DNA of 64,000 bases. It comes from Xanthomonas citri pv. mangiferaeindicae. Lineage in GTDB: Bacteria; Pseudomonadota; Gammaproteobacteria; Xanthomonadales; Xanthomonadaceae. The notes below the pieces were generated by a model. The model saw only the letters and a program-made list of their open reading frames with translations. It made no database searches and had not been told where the DNA came from. This document shows positions 38,125 through 47,905 of this stretch, one piece after another. The first letter of the stretch is position 1; each line of letters starts with the position of its first letter. A program made the translations under genes and the position numbers. Location: contig CP016836.1 in NCBI GenBank assembly GCA_002240395.1, positions 1-64,000 of the forward strand. Direction: 5' to 3'.

Positions 38125-38236
38125 CCCTCCCCGCGTGCGGGGAGGGGAGCAAAGCGAAGCGCGTGGTCGTGAGTGTTGAGGCGAGTTCGTGTGCGGCTCG
38201 CCCCCACCCCGGCCCTCCCCCGCTTGCGGGGGAGGG
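38125..38236. repeat. REP-like palindromes (two clear copies plus a degenerate third)
   Basis: Copies at about 38125-38147 (CCCTCCCCGC, GT, GCGGGGAGGG) and 38213-38236 (CCCTCCCCCGC, TT, GCGGGGGAGGG). Each is preceded by CCCCACCCC. A decayed copy follows near 38290-38315. They occupy the gap between the dehydrogenase gene and the convergent 110-aa gene. Confidence 0.85.
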
Positions 38237-38323
38237 AGCGGAGCATGCGATGCGGGGGTGAGGCGAGTGCAGGCGTGGCTTGCCCCTTCCGCGGCTCTCC
38301 TCCGCTTGCGTGGAGCGAGTGCG

Positions 38324-38656
38324 TCAGTCGTTTTCGTCGTCCGAGGACGGCGGCATGCCGCGGTTGGGCTGCGGGGGGATGTCGTCACCGCTCTGGTCGC
38401 TCGGCGGCACGATTTCGCCGTAGTAGTGGCCGCTCTTGTCCTCGTAGACCGTGCCCGGGCCGTTGTAGGTCTTCGGGTCGAACCGATCCAGGTGCACGAC
38501 CACCGCGCCGGCCAGGACATACAGGTCCGGATTGGTGTTCCTCGGGTCGAGGTACGACTTCCACTTCGCGATGCCTTTCTGTTTCTCGCTGTGCAGCGCG
38601 CTGATCGCGCTGTTGCTGGCGGTGGTGGCCTTCTTTCCGGTGTCGATAATCGGCAT
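38324..38656 (-). CDS. Small conserved hypothetical protein, 110 aa
   Basis: Soluble protein: a helical N-terminus (ATTASNSAISALHSEKQKGIAKWKSYLDP), then a beta-rich middle (LYVLAGAVVVHLDRFDPKTYNGPGTVYEDKSGHYYGEIV), and an acidic, proline-rich tail. There is no signal peptide or metal-binding motif. Not recognised. The REP cluster lies just past its stop. Confidence 0.65.
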   Translation of the reverse strand: MPIIDTGKKATTASNSAISALHSEKQKGIAKWKSYLDPRNTNPDLYVLAGAVVVHLDRFDPKTYNGPGTVYEDKSGHYYGEIVPPSDQSGDDIPPQPNRGMPPSSDDEND

Positions 38657-38949
38657 TGGCGTGCTCCTGGGCTGGATGGGCTACGTGTCGTCGCGTCGCG
38701 GCGGTGAAGCAGCGCGCATCCCATTCCGCGCATCGCCTGCATGCGACGTGTGCGGTGTTGCGGTGCCCTGACCTGCCGCCCGACGTGCCCAGACTGCAGT
38801 CGGCCCCTGGCCAGGCCCATCGGTCCGATGCTGATTCCGGCCCGTCGGCTGTGCTGAGTTGCGCTGCCGAAACGGTGGCGACAAGTGGCCGGGATCGTTG
38901 TCGGGCGGCATCGCGCGATAGCGATGACTGCGCCCTTTGTTCTGCCTGG

Positions 38950-39846
38950 TTACAGCCGCTGCATCAGCGCGGGAATTTCGTCGCCGATTTCGCGGGCGAG
39001 GAAGCCCACAATACCCTGCCGACGCGAGAGCCGGGCGCCTGCGCGTGCGTGCAGGTACACGCCCCAGGCGGCGGCCTGCTCGGGCGCCGCGCCGCGGGCG
39101 ACAAGACCGGCGATGAGGCCGGCGAGCACATCGCCCGAGCCCGATGTGCCCAGGCCCGCACTGCCGGCGGTATTGAGCCACATGCGCCCATCGGGCGCGG
39201 CGATGGTCGTGGTCGGGCCCTTGAGCACGAGTACCACGCCCCAGTCGCGCGCATGGTCGCGGGCGATGGCCTGCGCGTCGGCGGAAATCGCATCGGCGTC
39301 GATGCCCAGCAAGCCGGCCATTTCGCCGATGTGCGGCGTCATGATGGTCGCGCCCTGACCTGTCCGGCGCTGCAACGTGCGCACGACATCGGTCTGCAAG
39401 GCGCCGGCGTCGAGGACGACCGGGCAGGCCGCCGCATTGAGCACCGCAGCGACGTTGCGTCGCGTGGCCACGGTGCAATCCATGCCGGGGCCGACCAGCA
39501 CCGCGTCTGCGCTGCGGGCCGCAGCGGTGGCCTCGCGGCCGAGGTCGCGGATGGCGCCTTGACGCGTGCCCGGCACGCCCATGACCTTGGCCTCGGGCAT
39601 CGCGATCGCCAGCGGCAGCGCGGCCTCGGCGACGGTGGCGACCTGCAGCTTGCCGGCGCCGGCACGCAGTGCGGCCAGGCCGGCCAGCAGCACAGCCCCC
39701 GGGATCTGCACGCTGCCGCCGATCACCAGCACACGGCCGCGGTCCTCCTTGCTCTGCCCGCCCGATGGATCGGGCAATGGCCAGGCGCGCAGCAGCGGCG
39801 CGGTCAACCGGCGAACACTGGGGCGACGCGGCATGGAGGAGGTCAT
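38950..39846 (-). CDS. nnrD: ADP/ATP-dependent NAD(P)H-hydrate dehydratase (NnrD)
   Basis: 298-aa ribokinase-fold enzyme that repairs hydrated NAD(P)H. Diagnostic motifs are GGSVQIPGAVLLAGLAALRAGAG near the N-terminus, LVGPGMD, MTPHIGEMAGLLG and GTSGSGDVLAGLIAGLVARG (nucleotide and phosphate site). Bacterial NnrD is often fused to the epimerase NnrE; here the epimerase domain is absent. Its ATG overlaps the stop of the upstream phosphatase gene (39843-39846), so the two form an operon. Confidence 0.9.
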   Translation of the reverse strand: MTSSMPRRPSVRRLTAPLLRAWPLPDPSGGQSKEDRGRVLVIGGSVQIPGAVLLAGLAALRAGAGKLQVATVAEAALPLAIAMPEAKVMGVPGTRQGAIRDLGREATAAARSADAVLVGPGMDCTVATRRNVAAVLNAAACPVVLDAGALQTDVVRTLQRRTGQGATIMTPHIGEMAGLLGIDADAISADAQAIARDHARDWGVVLVLKGPTTTIAAPDGRMWLNTAGSAGLGTSGSGDVLAGLIAGLVARGAAPEQAAAWGVYLHARAGARLSRRQGIVGFLAREIGDEIPALMQRL

Positions 39847-40610
39847 TTCGGTCCGGCCGGGGCGTCGGCGGCGTCGGTGACCGGTGCCCCGCCCGCCGCG
39901 ACCGGCAGCGCGAAGTTCGCGACCTGCAGTTCGAAGCGCGCATCACGCCAGTTGCGGTCGAGTGCGTATTCGGTGATCGAGCAGTTGGGCACGTCGGCCT
40001 TGCGGTCGATGTCGAGAATCTGCTGTTCGTCCATGCACTCGAGCAGGTAGCGGAAGCAGTTGACGATGACCTGATGGGCGACGATCAGCACGCGCTCGCC
40101 GACATGGTCGCGGCGCAGTACCTCGGTCACGCTGCGCAGACGCAGCAGCACGTCGCACCAGCTCTCACCGCCCGGCGGACGGAAGTAGAACTTGCCGACC
40201 TGCGCGCGCTGCGCGGCCAGTTCCGGGAACGTGGCCTGGATCCCGGCCACGGTGTAGCGGTCGAGGATGCCGAACTCCTTTTCGCGCAGGCGCTCGTCAA
40301 CGACGATGTCGGCGCGATCGATGCGCAGGGCATCGGCAACCGCATGGATGGTCTGCTGGGCGCGGACGAATGGCGAGGTCAGCAGCACGTTGGGGCGTTC
40401 GTCGGCCGGCAGATCGGCAAACCATGCGGCCAGCGCTTTGGACTGGCGATGTCCGAGGTCCGAAAGCGGGGTGTCGGCATCGCGGGTTTCGATATCGATC
40501 AGGTGAGTCTGTGCGAGCTCGGCCTCGTCGCGTGCGACATTGCCGGCGCTTTGCCCATGCCGCACGATCCACAGCCGGTCCGGCCAGTCGGTGTGTCGGA
40601 GCCGTGCCAT
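39843..40610 (-). CDS. Histidine phosphatase family protein (phosphoglycerate mutase-like)
   Basis: 255 aa; the catalytic RHG (residues 17-19) begins RHGQSAGN, followed by LTSPFVRAQQTIHAV, the acid-base glutamate region EKEFGILDRY, and the second histidine in VLIVAHQVIVNCFRYLL. Substrate specificity cannot be read from the sequence. It is translationally coupled to nnrD, suggesting a role in nucleotide or cofactor damage repair. On its upstream side, the long LysR reading frame ends only three bases before this start. Confidence 0.87.
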   Translation of the reverse strand: MARLRHTDWPDRLWIVRHGQSAGNVARDEAELAQTHLIDIETRDADTPLSDLGHRQSKALAAWFADLPADERPNVLLTSPFVRAQQTIHAVADALRIDRADIVVDERLREKEFGILDRYTVAGIQATFPELAAQRAQVGKFYFRPPGGESWCDVLLRLRSVTEVLRRDHVGERVLIVAHQVIVNCFRYLLECMDEQQILDIDRKADVPNCSITEYALDRNWRDARFELQVANFALPVAAGGAPVTDAADAPAGPK

Positions 40611-40613
40611 CGG

Positions 40614-41864
40614 TCAGCGCTCCGTGCGGCGTGTGCCGCAGGCAGCAGGCGCGGCCAGCGCGAGGCGATCGGCCCGCGCTGCGATCGGGATGCGGCCAAG
40701 GCCGCAGGCGCTCATCGTCATGCAGGTCTCCATGGCGGGGCACCGCAGGATCGCCAGCGAATCGTCAAGGAGGCGCGAATCCGCGGGTCGGCGGGCGGCG
40801 TTGGGTGTGCAGCGTGCGGTGCCCCCAACCCCGGCCCTCCCCCCAAGTGGGAGAGGGAGTGATGCTGCGTGCGGCGGGAGCCCCCTCCCCAGCCCTCCCC
40901 CGCAAGCGGGGAAGGCGTGATGTTGCGAGTGGTCGGCGTCAGGCGGGTGGTTGCCGGGCCAGGGGGCGTGTTCGGCCATCAATTCGATGACCCAGTCGAT
41001 GAATACCCGGACCTTCGCGCTGACGTGGCGGTTGGGCGGAAATGCAATGTGCATTGGCATCGGGTCGAGTTGCCAGCCCTCGAACAGGCGCACCAGGGCG
41101 CCGCTCGCCGCCGGTGCCTTGGCCATGTAGTCGGGCAGCCACAGCACGCCGAGGCCGGCGAGCCCGGCGGCGAGGTAGGCGTTGCCGTCGTCCAGCGCGA
41201 CCACGTAGCGCCCCTGCACCTGCAGGTGGTCGTCGCCGCGGCGCATCGCAATCCGCAGCGGCTTGCCAGTGCGCGCCCACAGGAAACCGACAATGCGGTG
41301 CGCACTGTCCTCGAGTTCGCGCGGATGCGCCGGCACGCCCATGCGTTGCAGGTACGCGGGTGCGGCGTACACGCCGAGCTGCAGGTCGCCGACGTGCCGC
41401 GCTATCAGGGACTGGTCGGTGATCGTGCCGCCGCGCACCACGCAGTCGACGTGCTCGCCGATCAGGTCGATGCGGCGGTCGCTGACGCCCAGGTCAAGCT
41501 GGATGTCCGGGTAGCGCGCATGGAACTGCGGCAGCGCGGGCACCAGCACCAGGCGTGCGAACGGGCTGGGCACGTCCACCCGCAGCCGCCCGCGCGGCGC
41601 GGCAGCGGCGCTCGACAGGCTGGTCTCGGCATCGTCCATGTCGGCCAGCAACTGCACCACGCGGTCGTAATAGGCGGCGCCATCGGCCGTCACATTGACC
41701 TGGCGCGTGGTGCGGTTGAGCAACCGCACCCGCAGCCGCGCCTCCAACTGCTGGACCAACTGCGTCACTGTCGTGCGGCTCATGTGCAGCGTGGCCGCGG
41801 CCTTGGTGAAGCTGCCGGTCTCCACCACGCGCGCGAAGGCCTGCATCGCGTCGAAACGGTCCAT
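40614..41864 (-). CDS. LysR-family regulator with REP-derived C-terminal extension
   Basis: 416 aa, against about 300 for the family. Residues 1-300 are a normal LysR protein (helix-turn-helix TGSFTKAAATLHMSRTTVTQLVQQLE; effector domain VDVPSPFARLVLVPALPQF). Beyond AEHAPWPG the frame continues through two REP palindromes, giving FPACGGGLGRG and PLPLGGRAGVGG, and ends at 40614. The native stop was probably lost when the repeats inserted, or a base is wrong there. It is divergent from ridA, its likely target. Confidence 0.8.
   Translation of the reverse strand: MDRFDAMQAFARVVETGSFTKAAATLHMSRTTVTQLVQQLEARLRVRLLNRTTRQVNVTADGAAYYDRVVQLLADMDDAETSLSSAAAAPRGRLRVDVPSPFARLVLVPALPQFHARYPDIQLDLGVSDRRIDLIGEHVDCVVRGGTITDQSLIARHVGDLQLGVYAAPAYLQRMGVPAHPRELEDSAHRIVGFLWARTGKPLRIAMRRGDDHLQVQGRYVVALDDGNAYLAAGLAGLGVLWLPDYMAKAPAASGALVRLFEGWQLDPMPMHIAFPPNRHVSAKVRVFIDWVIELMAEHAPWPGNHPPDADHSQHHAFPACGGGLGRGLPPHAASLPLPLGGRAGVGGTARCTPNAARRPADSRLLDDSLAILRCPAMETCMTMSACGLGRIPIAARADRLALAAPAACGTRRTER
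40820..40915. repeat. REP-like palindromes inside the LysR reading frame
   Basis: Two copies near 40826-40856 (CCCCAACCCCGGCCCTCCCCCC with a short right arm) and 40889-40915 (CCCCAGCCCTCCCCCGC, AA, GCGGGG). They are the same family as the copies at 6.3, 12.3, 38.2 and 45.4 kb, but here they are translated as part of the LysR gene. Confidence 0.75.
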
Positions 41865-41988
41865 CGGACGTCCGATTGATGAGATTGTCCGGATTCTACG
41901 AACAGTGCTGGACAGCGCGGCGCGTTTATCCCGCCGCCGACGGCCACCAGACTGGTGCCCATCCTGTTCTTGTTGAAGGTGCACCGCC

Positions 41989-42390
41989 ATGACCACACGC
42001 GATGTCGTGTTTCCCACCCACCGCCATGCCCTGTACGAGCGCCACCGCTACTCGCCGGCGGTCCGCGCCGACGGCTTGCTGTTCGTCTCCGGCCAGGTCG
42101 GCAGCCGCGAGGATGGATCGCCCGAGCCGGACTTCGAACGCCAGGTCCACCGGGCATTCGAGAACCTCAATGCGGTGCTCGATGCCGCCGGCTGCACGTT
42201 CGACGACGTGATCGATGTGACGTTCTTCGTCGTCGATCCGGCGACCCGCTTCGAGCAGGCGTGGGCGATCGTGCCCGAGTACTGGGGACAGGCGCCGTTC
42301 CCGACTGCGACCGTCGTCGGCGTGACCTGGCTGGCCGGCTTCGATTTCGAGATCAAGGTGGTCGCCAGGCTCCCGCGCGACGCGGGCTGA
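41989..42390 (+). CDS. RidA family (YjgF/YER057c/UK114) protein
   Basis: 133 aa. RidA proteins hydrolyse reactive enamine/imine intermediates released by PLP enzymes; other subfamilies have different roles. Typical segments: FVSGQVGSREDGSPEPDFERQVHRAFENLNAVLDAAGCTFDDVIDVTFFV and a C-terminal GFDFEIKVVARLP. The arginine that binds the carboxylate in archetypal RidA is not evident (VTWLAGFDFEIKVVA), so this is likely a subfamily without classical deaminase activity. Divergent from LysR. Ends at a convergent hairpin. Confidence 0.85.
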   Translation: MTTRDVVFPTHRHALYERHRYSPAVRADGLLFVSGQVGSREDGSPEPDFERQVHRAFENLNAVLDAAGCTFDDVIDVTFFVVDPATRFEQAWAIVPEYWGQAPFPTATVVGVTWLAGFDFEIKVVARLPRDAG

Positions 42391-42420
42391 GCCGCCACGG
42401 CGCAATCAAGACAATCGGCA

Positions 42421-42443
42421 GGACGGGCCCGCAGGGCCCGTCC
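42421..42443. terminator. Bidirectional hairpin between convergent genes
   Basis: GGACGGGCCC, GCA, GGGCCCGTCC: a perfect 10-bp stem between ridA and the convergent dehydrogenase gene. There is only a weak T-rich follow-up (GTTCGTCGT). Confidence 0.65.
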
Positions 42444-42463
42444 GTTCGTCGTGTCGACGCTCG

Positions 42464-43866
<1,403 letters not shown>

Positions 43867-43870
<4 letters not shown>

Positions 43871-44307
43871 GCCACCACCTCCCGGCGGCGCAGCGTGCCG
43901 CCCAGCGCGAACCAAAGCGTCGCGGCGATCGACAGCACGCACAGCGTCGACCACACCAGCGCCTGCGGCATCTTCTGCCACGCATCCATCGCGTGGATCA
44001 GCGAATTGAGAAAGCCCAGCACGCAGGTCAGCGCCAGCAGGCCGGCATAGAGGAACCGGGTGCGCGTGCGCGCGGTCGGCGTGGCCAGCGAGACCAGCGC
44101 CCAGACCAGGCCGACGACGGCGAACAGCATCGCGCCGACCAGCAGCCAGGAGGCGAAGTTGGTCCACTGGATCTCGTAGCTGCGCGCGTAGGCGATATCG
44201 GCGATCAGGGCGCCGAGAAACAGCGGGAATGCGCTGGTGACCAGCAGCATGTGCAAGGGGTGCAGCGGCCTGTGCAATGGCGCCACGACGACAGGGCGTG
44301 TGTCCAT
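43867..44307 (-). CDS. DUF2231 family membrane protein
   Basis: 146 aa with four hydrophobic helices (MLLVTSAFPLFLGALIADIAY; WLLVGAMLFAVVGLVWALV; FLYAGLLALTCVLGFLNSLIH; ALVWSTLCVLSIAATLWFALGG). The HRPLHPLHMLLV start matches DUF2231 proteins, which often accompany PQQ-type dehydrogenases and may act as a redox partner in the membrane. Stop overlaps the dehydrogenase start. Confidence 0.85.
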
Positions 44308-44447
44308 GGAAGGTCTCGGTGAGGGCGGGACGCGTCGCGCGCGGGCCACGCGCGGCACCGGGCATCCTCCCCGATGCGGCGGCAAGGGCCGGTGAAACGC
44401 CCGCGATGCGATGGTCCCTGCCCTCGCCGACCGAGCCTGGTCGCGCC

Positions 44448-45239
44448 TCAGGCCTCGAGATGGGCCCAGAGGGCATCCGGCACCGGCACCAGCGCCTCCA
44501 GCGCCGGCTTGCCGAACAGATAGCCCTGGAACAACGGCACGCCCAAGGCCCGCAGTGTGCGGTACTCGGCGTCGCGCTCGACGCCTTCGGCGAGCACAGT
44601 GCACCCCAGCGATTGCGCAATCTGCACCACGCCGCCGATGATCGCGGCGCGGTTGGGGTCGGCATCGACGTTGCGCACCAGCGCCATGTCGAGCTTGAGC
44701 AGGTCGGGCTGGAAATCCGCCAACAAGCCCAGGCCGGCATAGCCGGCGCCGAAATCGTCGATCGCGGTCAAAAAGCCGCGGCTGTGATAGTCGCGGAAGA
44801 TCCGGGTCAGGTGGCCATGGTCGCGCACCTGTTCCGATTCCGCGGTCTCGAAGATCAGCTTGTCGGTCGGGAAGCCGAAGGTCTGCGCGGCGGCGAGCGT
44901 CAGGCGGATGCAGGTCGCCGGCTCGTAGACCGCATTGGGAAAGAAGTTGATCGACAGGCGCTCGCGCAGGCCCAGCCGCGCCGCGGTCTCGATGGCCTTG
45001 ACCCGGCAGGTCTGGTCGAAGCGGTAGAGCTGTTCGGGGCGCACTTGCGCAATCACCGCCGCAGCGCCGCCGCCGTCCATCGACCGCACCAGCGCCTCGT
45101 AGCCGAAGATCGAGCGGTCGCGTGCGTCGACGATCGGCTGGAACGCCATGCGGATATCGAAGCCGAGCGGGTCGTCGGCCCCGCAGCCGCGGCAGGGATT
45201 GGGATGGCGCGCATCGCCGAACACGGTCTGCAGGTACAT
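44448..45239 (-). CDS. EAL-domain protein (c-di-GMP phosphodiesterase-like)
   Basis: 263 aa, essentially a lone EAL domain with an N-terminal CRGCG (C16, C19). The active-site set is mostly intact: EALVR (E48), SINFFPNA, IFETAES, IDDFGAGYAG, LKLDMALVR and LAEGVE, so hydrolysis of c-di-GMP is likely. The start ATG 45239 is favoured by a GAGGGAG site; ATG 45266 is an alternative. It is separate from the diguanylate cyclase at 29.7 kb. Confidence 0.88.
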   Translation of the reverse strand: MYLQTVFGDARHPNPCRGCGADDPLGFDIRMAFQPIVDARDRSIFGYEALVRSMDGGGAAAVIAQVRPEQLYRFDQTCRVKAIETAARLGLRERLSINFFPNAVYEPATCIRLTLAAAQTFGFPTDKLIFETAESEQVRDHGHLTRIFRDYHSRGFLTAIDDFGAGYAGLGLLADFQPDLLKLDMALVRNVDADPNRAAIIGGVVQIAQSLGCTVLAEGVERDAEYRTLRALGVPLFQGYLFGKPALEALVPVPDALWAHLEA

Positions 45240-45412
45240 CGGCGCTCCCTCGAGCCGTCGGGTCATGCGGTGGGTCGCGGGCGCGATCATGCACCCGAGC
45301 CCGACCATGCTACGTGAGGCGCGCAGCGTGATCGCGTCTTCTATACGTGACGGAAGCGCTCCCACGCACACGCGTCCGGGTCACATCAGCAACCGAAACG
45401 CCCGACGCGTCC

Positions 45413-45529
45413 TGCCCTCCCCCGCCTGCGGGGGAGGGTTGGGTGGGGGCGTATTCCGGAGAAGGCCCCTCCCCTACCCGACGCGCAATGCGCGCCGGCC
45501 TCCCCCCGCAGGCGGGGGAGGCAAAGCGT
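45413..45529. repeat. REP-like palindromes
   Basis: Copies at about 45414-45438 (CCCTCCCCCGC, CT, GCGGGGGAGGG, then TTGGGTGGGGG) and 45500-45522 (CCTCCCCCCGC, AG, GCGGGGGAGG). They lie between the EAL gene's promoter side and the peptidase terminator. The whole 45240-45701 gap contains no gene that I can support. Confidence 0.85.
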
Positions 45530-45643
45530 GTTGTGCATCACTGTCGCAAAGGACGGGCCGTCGGCGGGGCCATTCAGGCAGTCCGCGCCCGGCGTCACGC
45601 GCTGGAGGGCCCGCAGACCGACGCCCTCGCCGACGCCACGTGC

Positions 45644-45675
45644 AAAAAATCCACGCCAGGCGATCCCTGGCGTGG
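45644..45675 (-). terminator. Intrinsic terminator of the prolyl oligopeptidase gene
   Basis: On the minus strand: CCACGCCAGG, a five-base loop, CCTGGCGTGG, then ATTTTTT. A classical stem and T-run 27 bases beyond the stop. Confidence 0.88.
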
Positions 45676-45701
45676 TCGTGCGGCGCTCGTACCGCGCGCC
45701 G

Positions 45702-47852
45702 TCAGGGCGTGGCGTTCGTCGCGGGCAGCAAGGTGTCGATCAGGAACGTCATGCGCAAGGCCATGAGTTCGGGGTTGCGGAATGCGTCGCTGACGCCGTG
45801 CCCGCCCTCCTCGTCCTCGAGGAAGTACACCGGTGCGCCGACGTCATCGAGCCGCGCCGCCAGCTTGCGGGCATGGCCCGGTCCGACGCGGTTGTCCTCG
45901 GTCGAGATCGTCACCAGGAACGGCGGATAGGTCACGCCCGCACGCACGTTCTGCATCGGCGAGTACGCGCGCATCGCGGCCGCCTCGTCGGGCTTGTCGG
46001 GATCGCCGTACTCGTTGATCCAGGCCGCGCCCATGCCCATGTGCCGCATCCGGATCAGGTCGGTCAGCGGCACATCGCTGACCACCGCGCCGAACAGGTC
46101 GGGGCGCTGAGTGCCCAGCGTCGCCGACAGCAGGCCACCGTTCGACATGCCGAACACGCCGATCTTCGCCGGGACCGTGTAGCCGCTCGACACCAGTTGC
46201 TCGGCCACGGCGATGAAGTCGTCGTAGGAGCGCTGACGCTGGGTGCGGATCGCCGCCTGGTGCCAGGCCTCACCACGCTCGCCGCCGCCGCGCACCGCCG
46301 GAATCGCCAGCGAGCCGCCGCGGTCGAGCCACAGCTTGAAGGCCGGGCCGCCGACCGTGTGATCGAAGTAACCGGGGCGGTAGGAGATGCCGAACGCGCC
46401 ATAGCCGGTCATGAACAACGGCTGCGGACCGGGCGCCAGTGCCTTCGGCCGCAGCAGCCAGTAGTCGACCGTGGTGCCATCACGCGAGGTCGCGGTGCGG
46501 ATCTCGGTGATGTAGCCGGCGCCGTCGAACAGGCTGCGGTCCTCGGCCAGCAGGCGCAGCGGTTGTCCGGGCCGGTACAGCGACTGCCGGCGCGGTGCGA
46601 CGAACCCTTCGCGGGTCACGATCAGGTCGTCGGCCGAACTGCCGCCGCCACGCACCGACAGCGTATCGCCGGGGCCGCCGGCGATCGCTTCGTCCACGCG
46701 CCAGCCCGCCTCGACCGGCGTCGCCAGCAGCACGCGCGGCACCAGCAGTTGGTTGACCACGAACGCCAGCTTGCCCTGTGCGCTGGCGATGTCGCTGCGG
46801 CCGCCCAGGTAATCGCCGTCGGCGGGTGTGTAGATGCGGGTGACACGCGCACCGGTCGTGGCCGGGTCGCTGTTCCAGGCCAGCAACGTCTCGGCCGGAT
46901 ATGCCGTGCCTTCGACCGTGGCATCGACGCCGAGCTGGACCACCACCTGCCCACCGACCAGCGCCTGCACGGCCATCGGCTTGAGCGAGCGCGGCAGCGG
47001 TGCCTGCTCGACGGCGCCATCCTGGCCGACGCCGAAGACTTCGAACGTCGAGTAATCGATTGCGCGCACGATCACGCCGCGGCGCTGCGCCCCCTCGCCG
47101 ACCGCGAACAACTGCACGATCGCGTCGGTTGGCTGCGCGGCATAGACCTCACGCGCACGCGCCAGGGGTTCGCCGCGCTGCCACAGGCGCACCGACGCCG
47201 GCCAGCCGGCCATCGTTTTCGGCGCACCATCGGCGGTGTGTTCGACGAGCACCTGGTCGGGACCCATCCATTCGGCGAAGGCGCGCGCCTTCGGTGTGCG
47301 GAAGCCCTCGTCGACGAAGCGCGCGGCGTCCAGATCGAATTCGCGGATCTCGACCTCGTCGCCGCCCGCCGGCGACAACCGCAGCAGACAGCGCGCAAAC
47401 GTCGGCGCGAGGCAGGCGCTGGACAGATCGTAGGCCTGCAACTCGAATGGCGTGCCTTCGGCCTGACGCAGTTGCCCGACATCGAGCACGGTGCGCCACG
47501 ACCCGGGCAGGCCGTCTGCGTCGCGGTCGGCAAGCTGCAGCAGGCCATAGGGATGCGCGGCGTCGCGGAAGAAGCGCAGCGCCCGCGGGCCCATCAAGGT
47601 GATGTCCGGTTCAGCGGCGCCGGTGGCGAGCGCACCCGCCAGTTCGGCCTTGACCTGGGCATAGGCGGGCATCGCGCGGATCGCGGCTTCGGAGGCCGCG
47701 GTCTTGCCCCGCGCCCACTCCAGCGCGCGGGCGTCGTGCGGCGGTTCCAGCCATTGCGGGTCGGCGGTCTGCGCCATCGCCGGTGCGAGGGCCGCGAGCG
47801 CCGAGAGCGCCAGCAACCGGGCACCGGGGTGAATCCGTTGCGAGAAAGGCAT
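45702..47852 (-). CDS. Secreted prolyl oligopeptidase family (S9A) peptidase
   Basis: 716 aa with an N-terminal signal peptide (LLALSALAALAPAMAQ). A beta-propeller N-domain is followed by an alpha/beta-hydrolase domain. The nucleophile serine is in GVFGMSNGGLLSA (about residue 570), where most family members have GGSNGG. The aspartate is in TEDNRVGPGHARK (about 650) and the histidine in GGHGVSD (about 686). It lies 53 bases downstream of a TonB receptor on the same strand, so it could process peptides for, or after, uptake by that system. Confidence 0.88.
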   Translation of the reverse strand: MPFSQRIHPGARLLALSALAALAPAMAQTADPQWLEPPHDARALEWARGKTAASEAAIRAMPAYAQVKAELAGALATGAAEPDITLMGPRALRFFRDAAHPYGLLQLADRDADGLPGSWRTVLDVGQLRQAEGTPFELQAYDLSSACLAPTFARCLLRLSPAGGDEVEIREFDLDAARFVDEGFRTPKARAFAEWMGPDQVLVEHTADGAPKTMAGWPASVRLWQRGEPLARAREVYAAQPTDAIVQLFAVGEGAQRRGVIVRAIDYSTFEVFGVGQDGAVEQAPLPRSLKPMAVQALVGGQVVVQLGVDATVEGTAYPAETLLAWNSDPATTGARVTRIYTPADGDYLGGRSDIASAQGKLAFVVNQLLVPRVLLATPVEAGWRVDEAIAGGPGDTLSVRGGGSSADDLIVTREGFVAPRRQSLYRPGQPLRLLAEDRSLFDGAGYITEIRTATSRDGTTVDYWLLRPKALAPGPQPLFMTGYGAFGISYRPGYFDHTVGGPAFKLWLDRGGSLAIPAVRGGGERGEAWHQAAIRTQRQRSYDDFIAVAEQLVSSGYTVPAKIGVFGMSNGGLLSATLGTQRPDLFGAVVSDVPLTDLIRMRHMGMGAAWINEYGDPDKPDEAAAMRAYSPMQNVRAGVTYPPFLVTISTEDNRVGPGHARKLAARLDDVGAPVYFLEDEEGGHGVSDAFRNPELMALRMTFLIDTLLPATNATP

Positions 47853-47905
47853 GAGATCGTCCTGTCGGAAGACCGGCGCCCGTTGCAGGCGCCGGTCGGG
47901 GCGGG

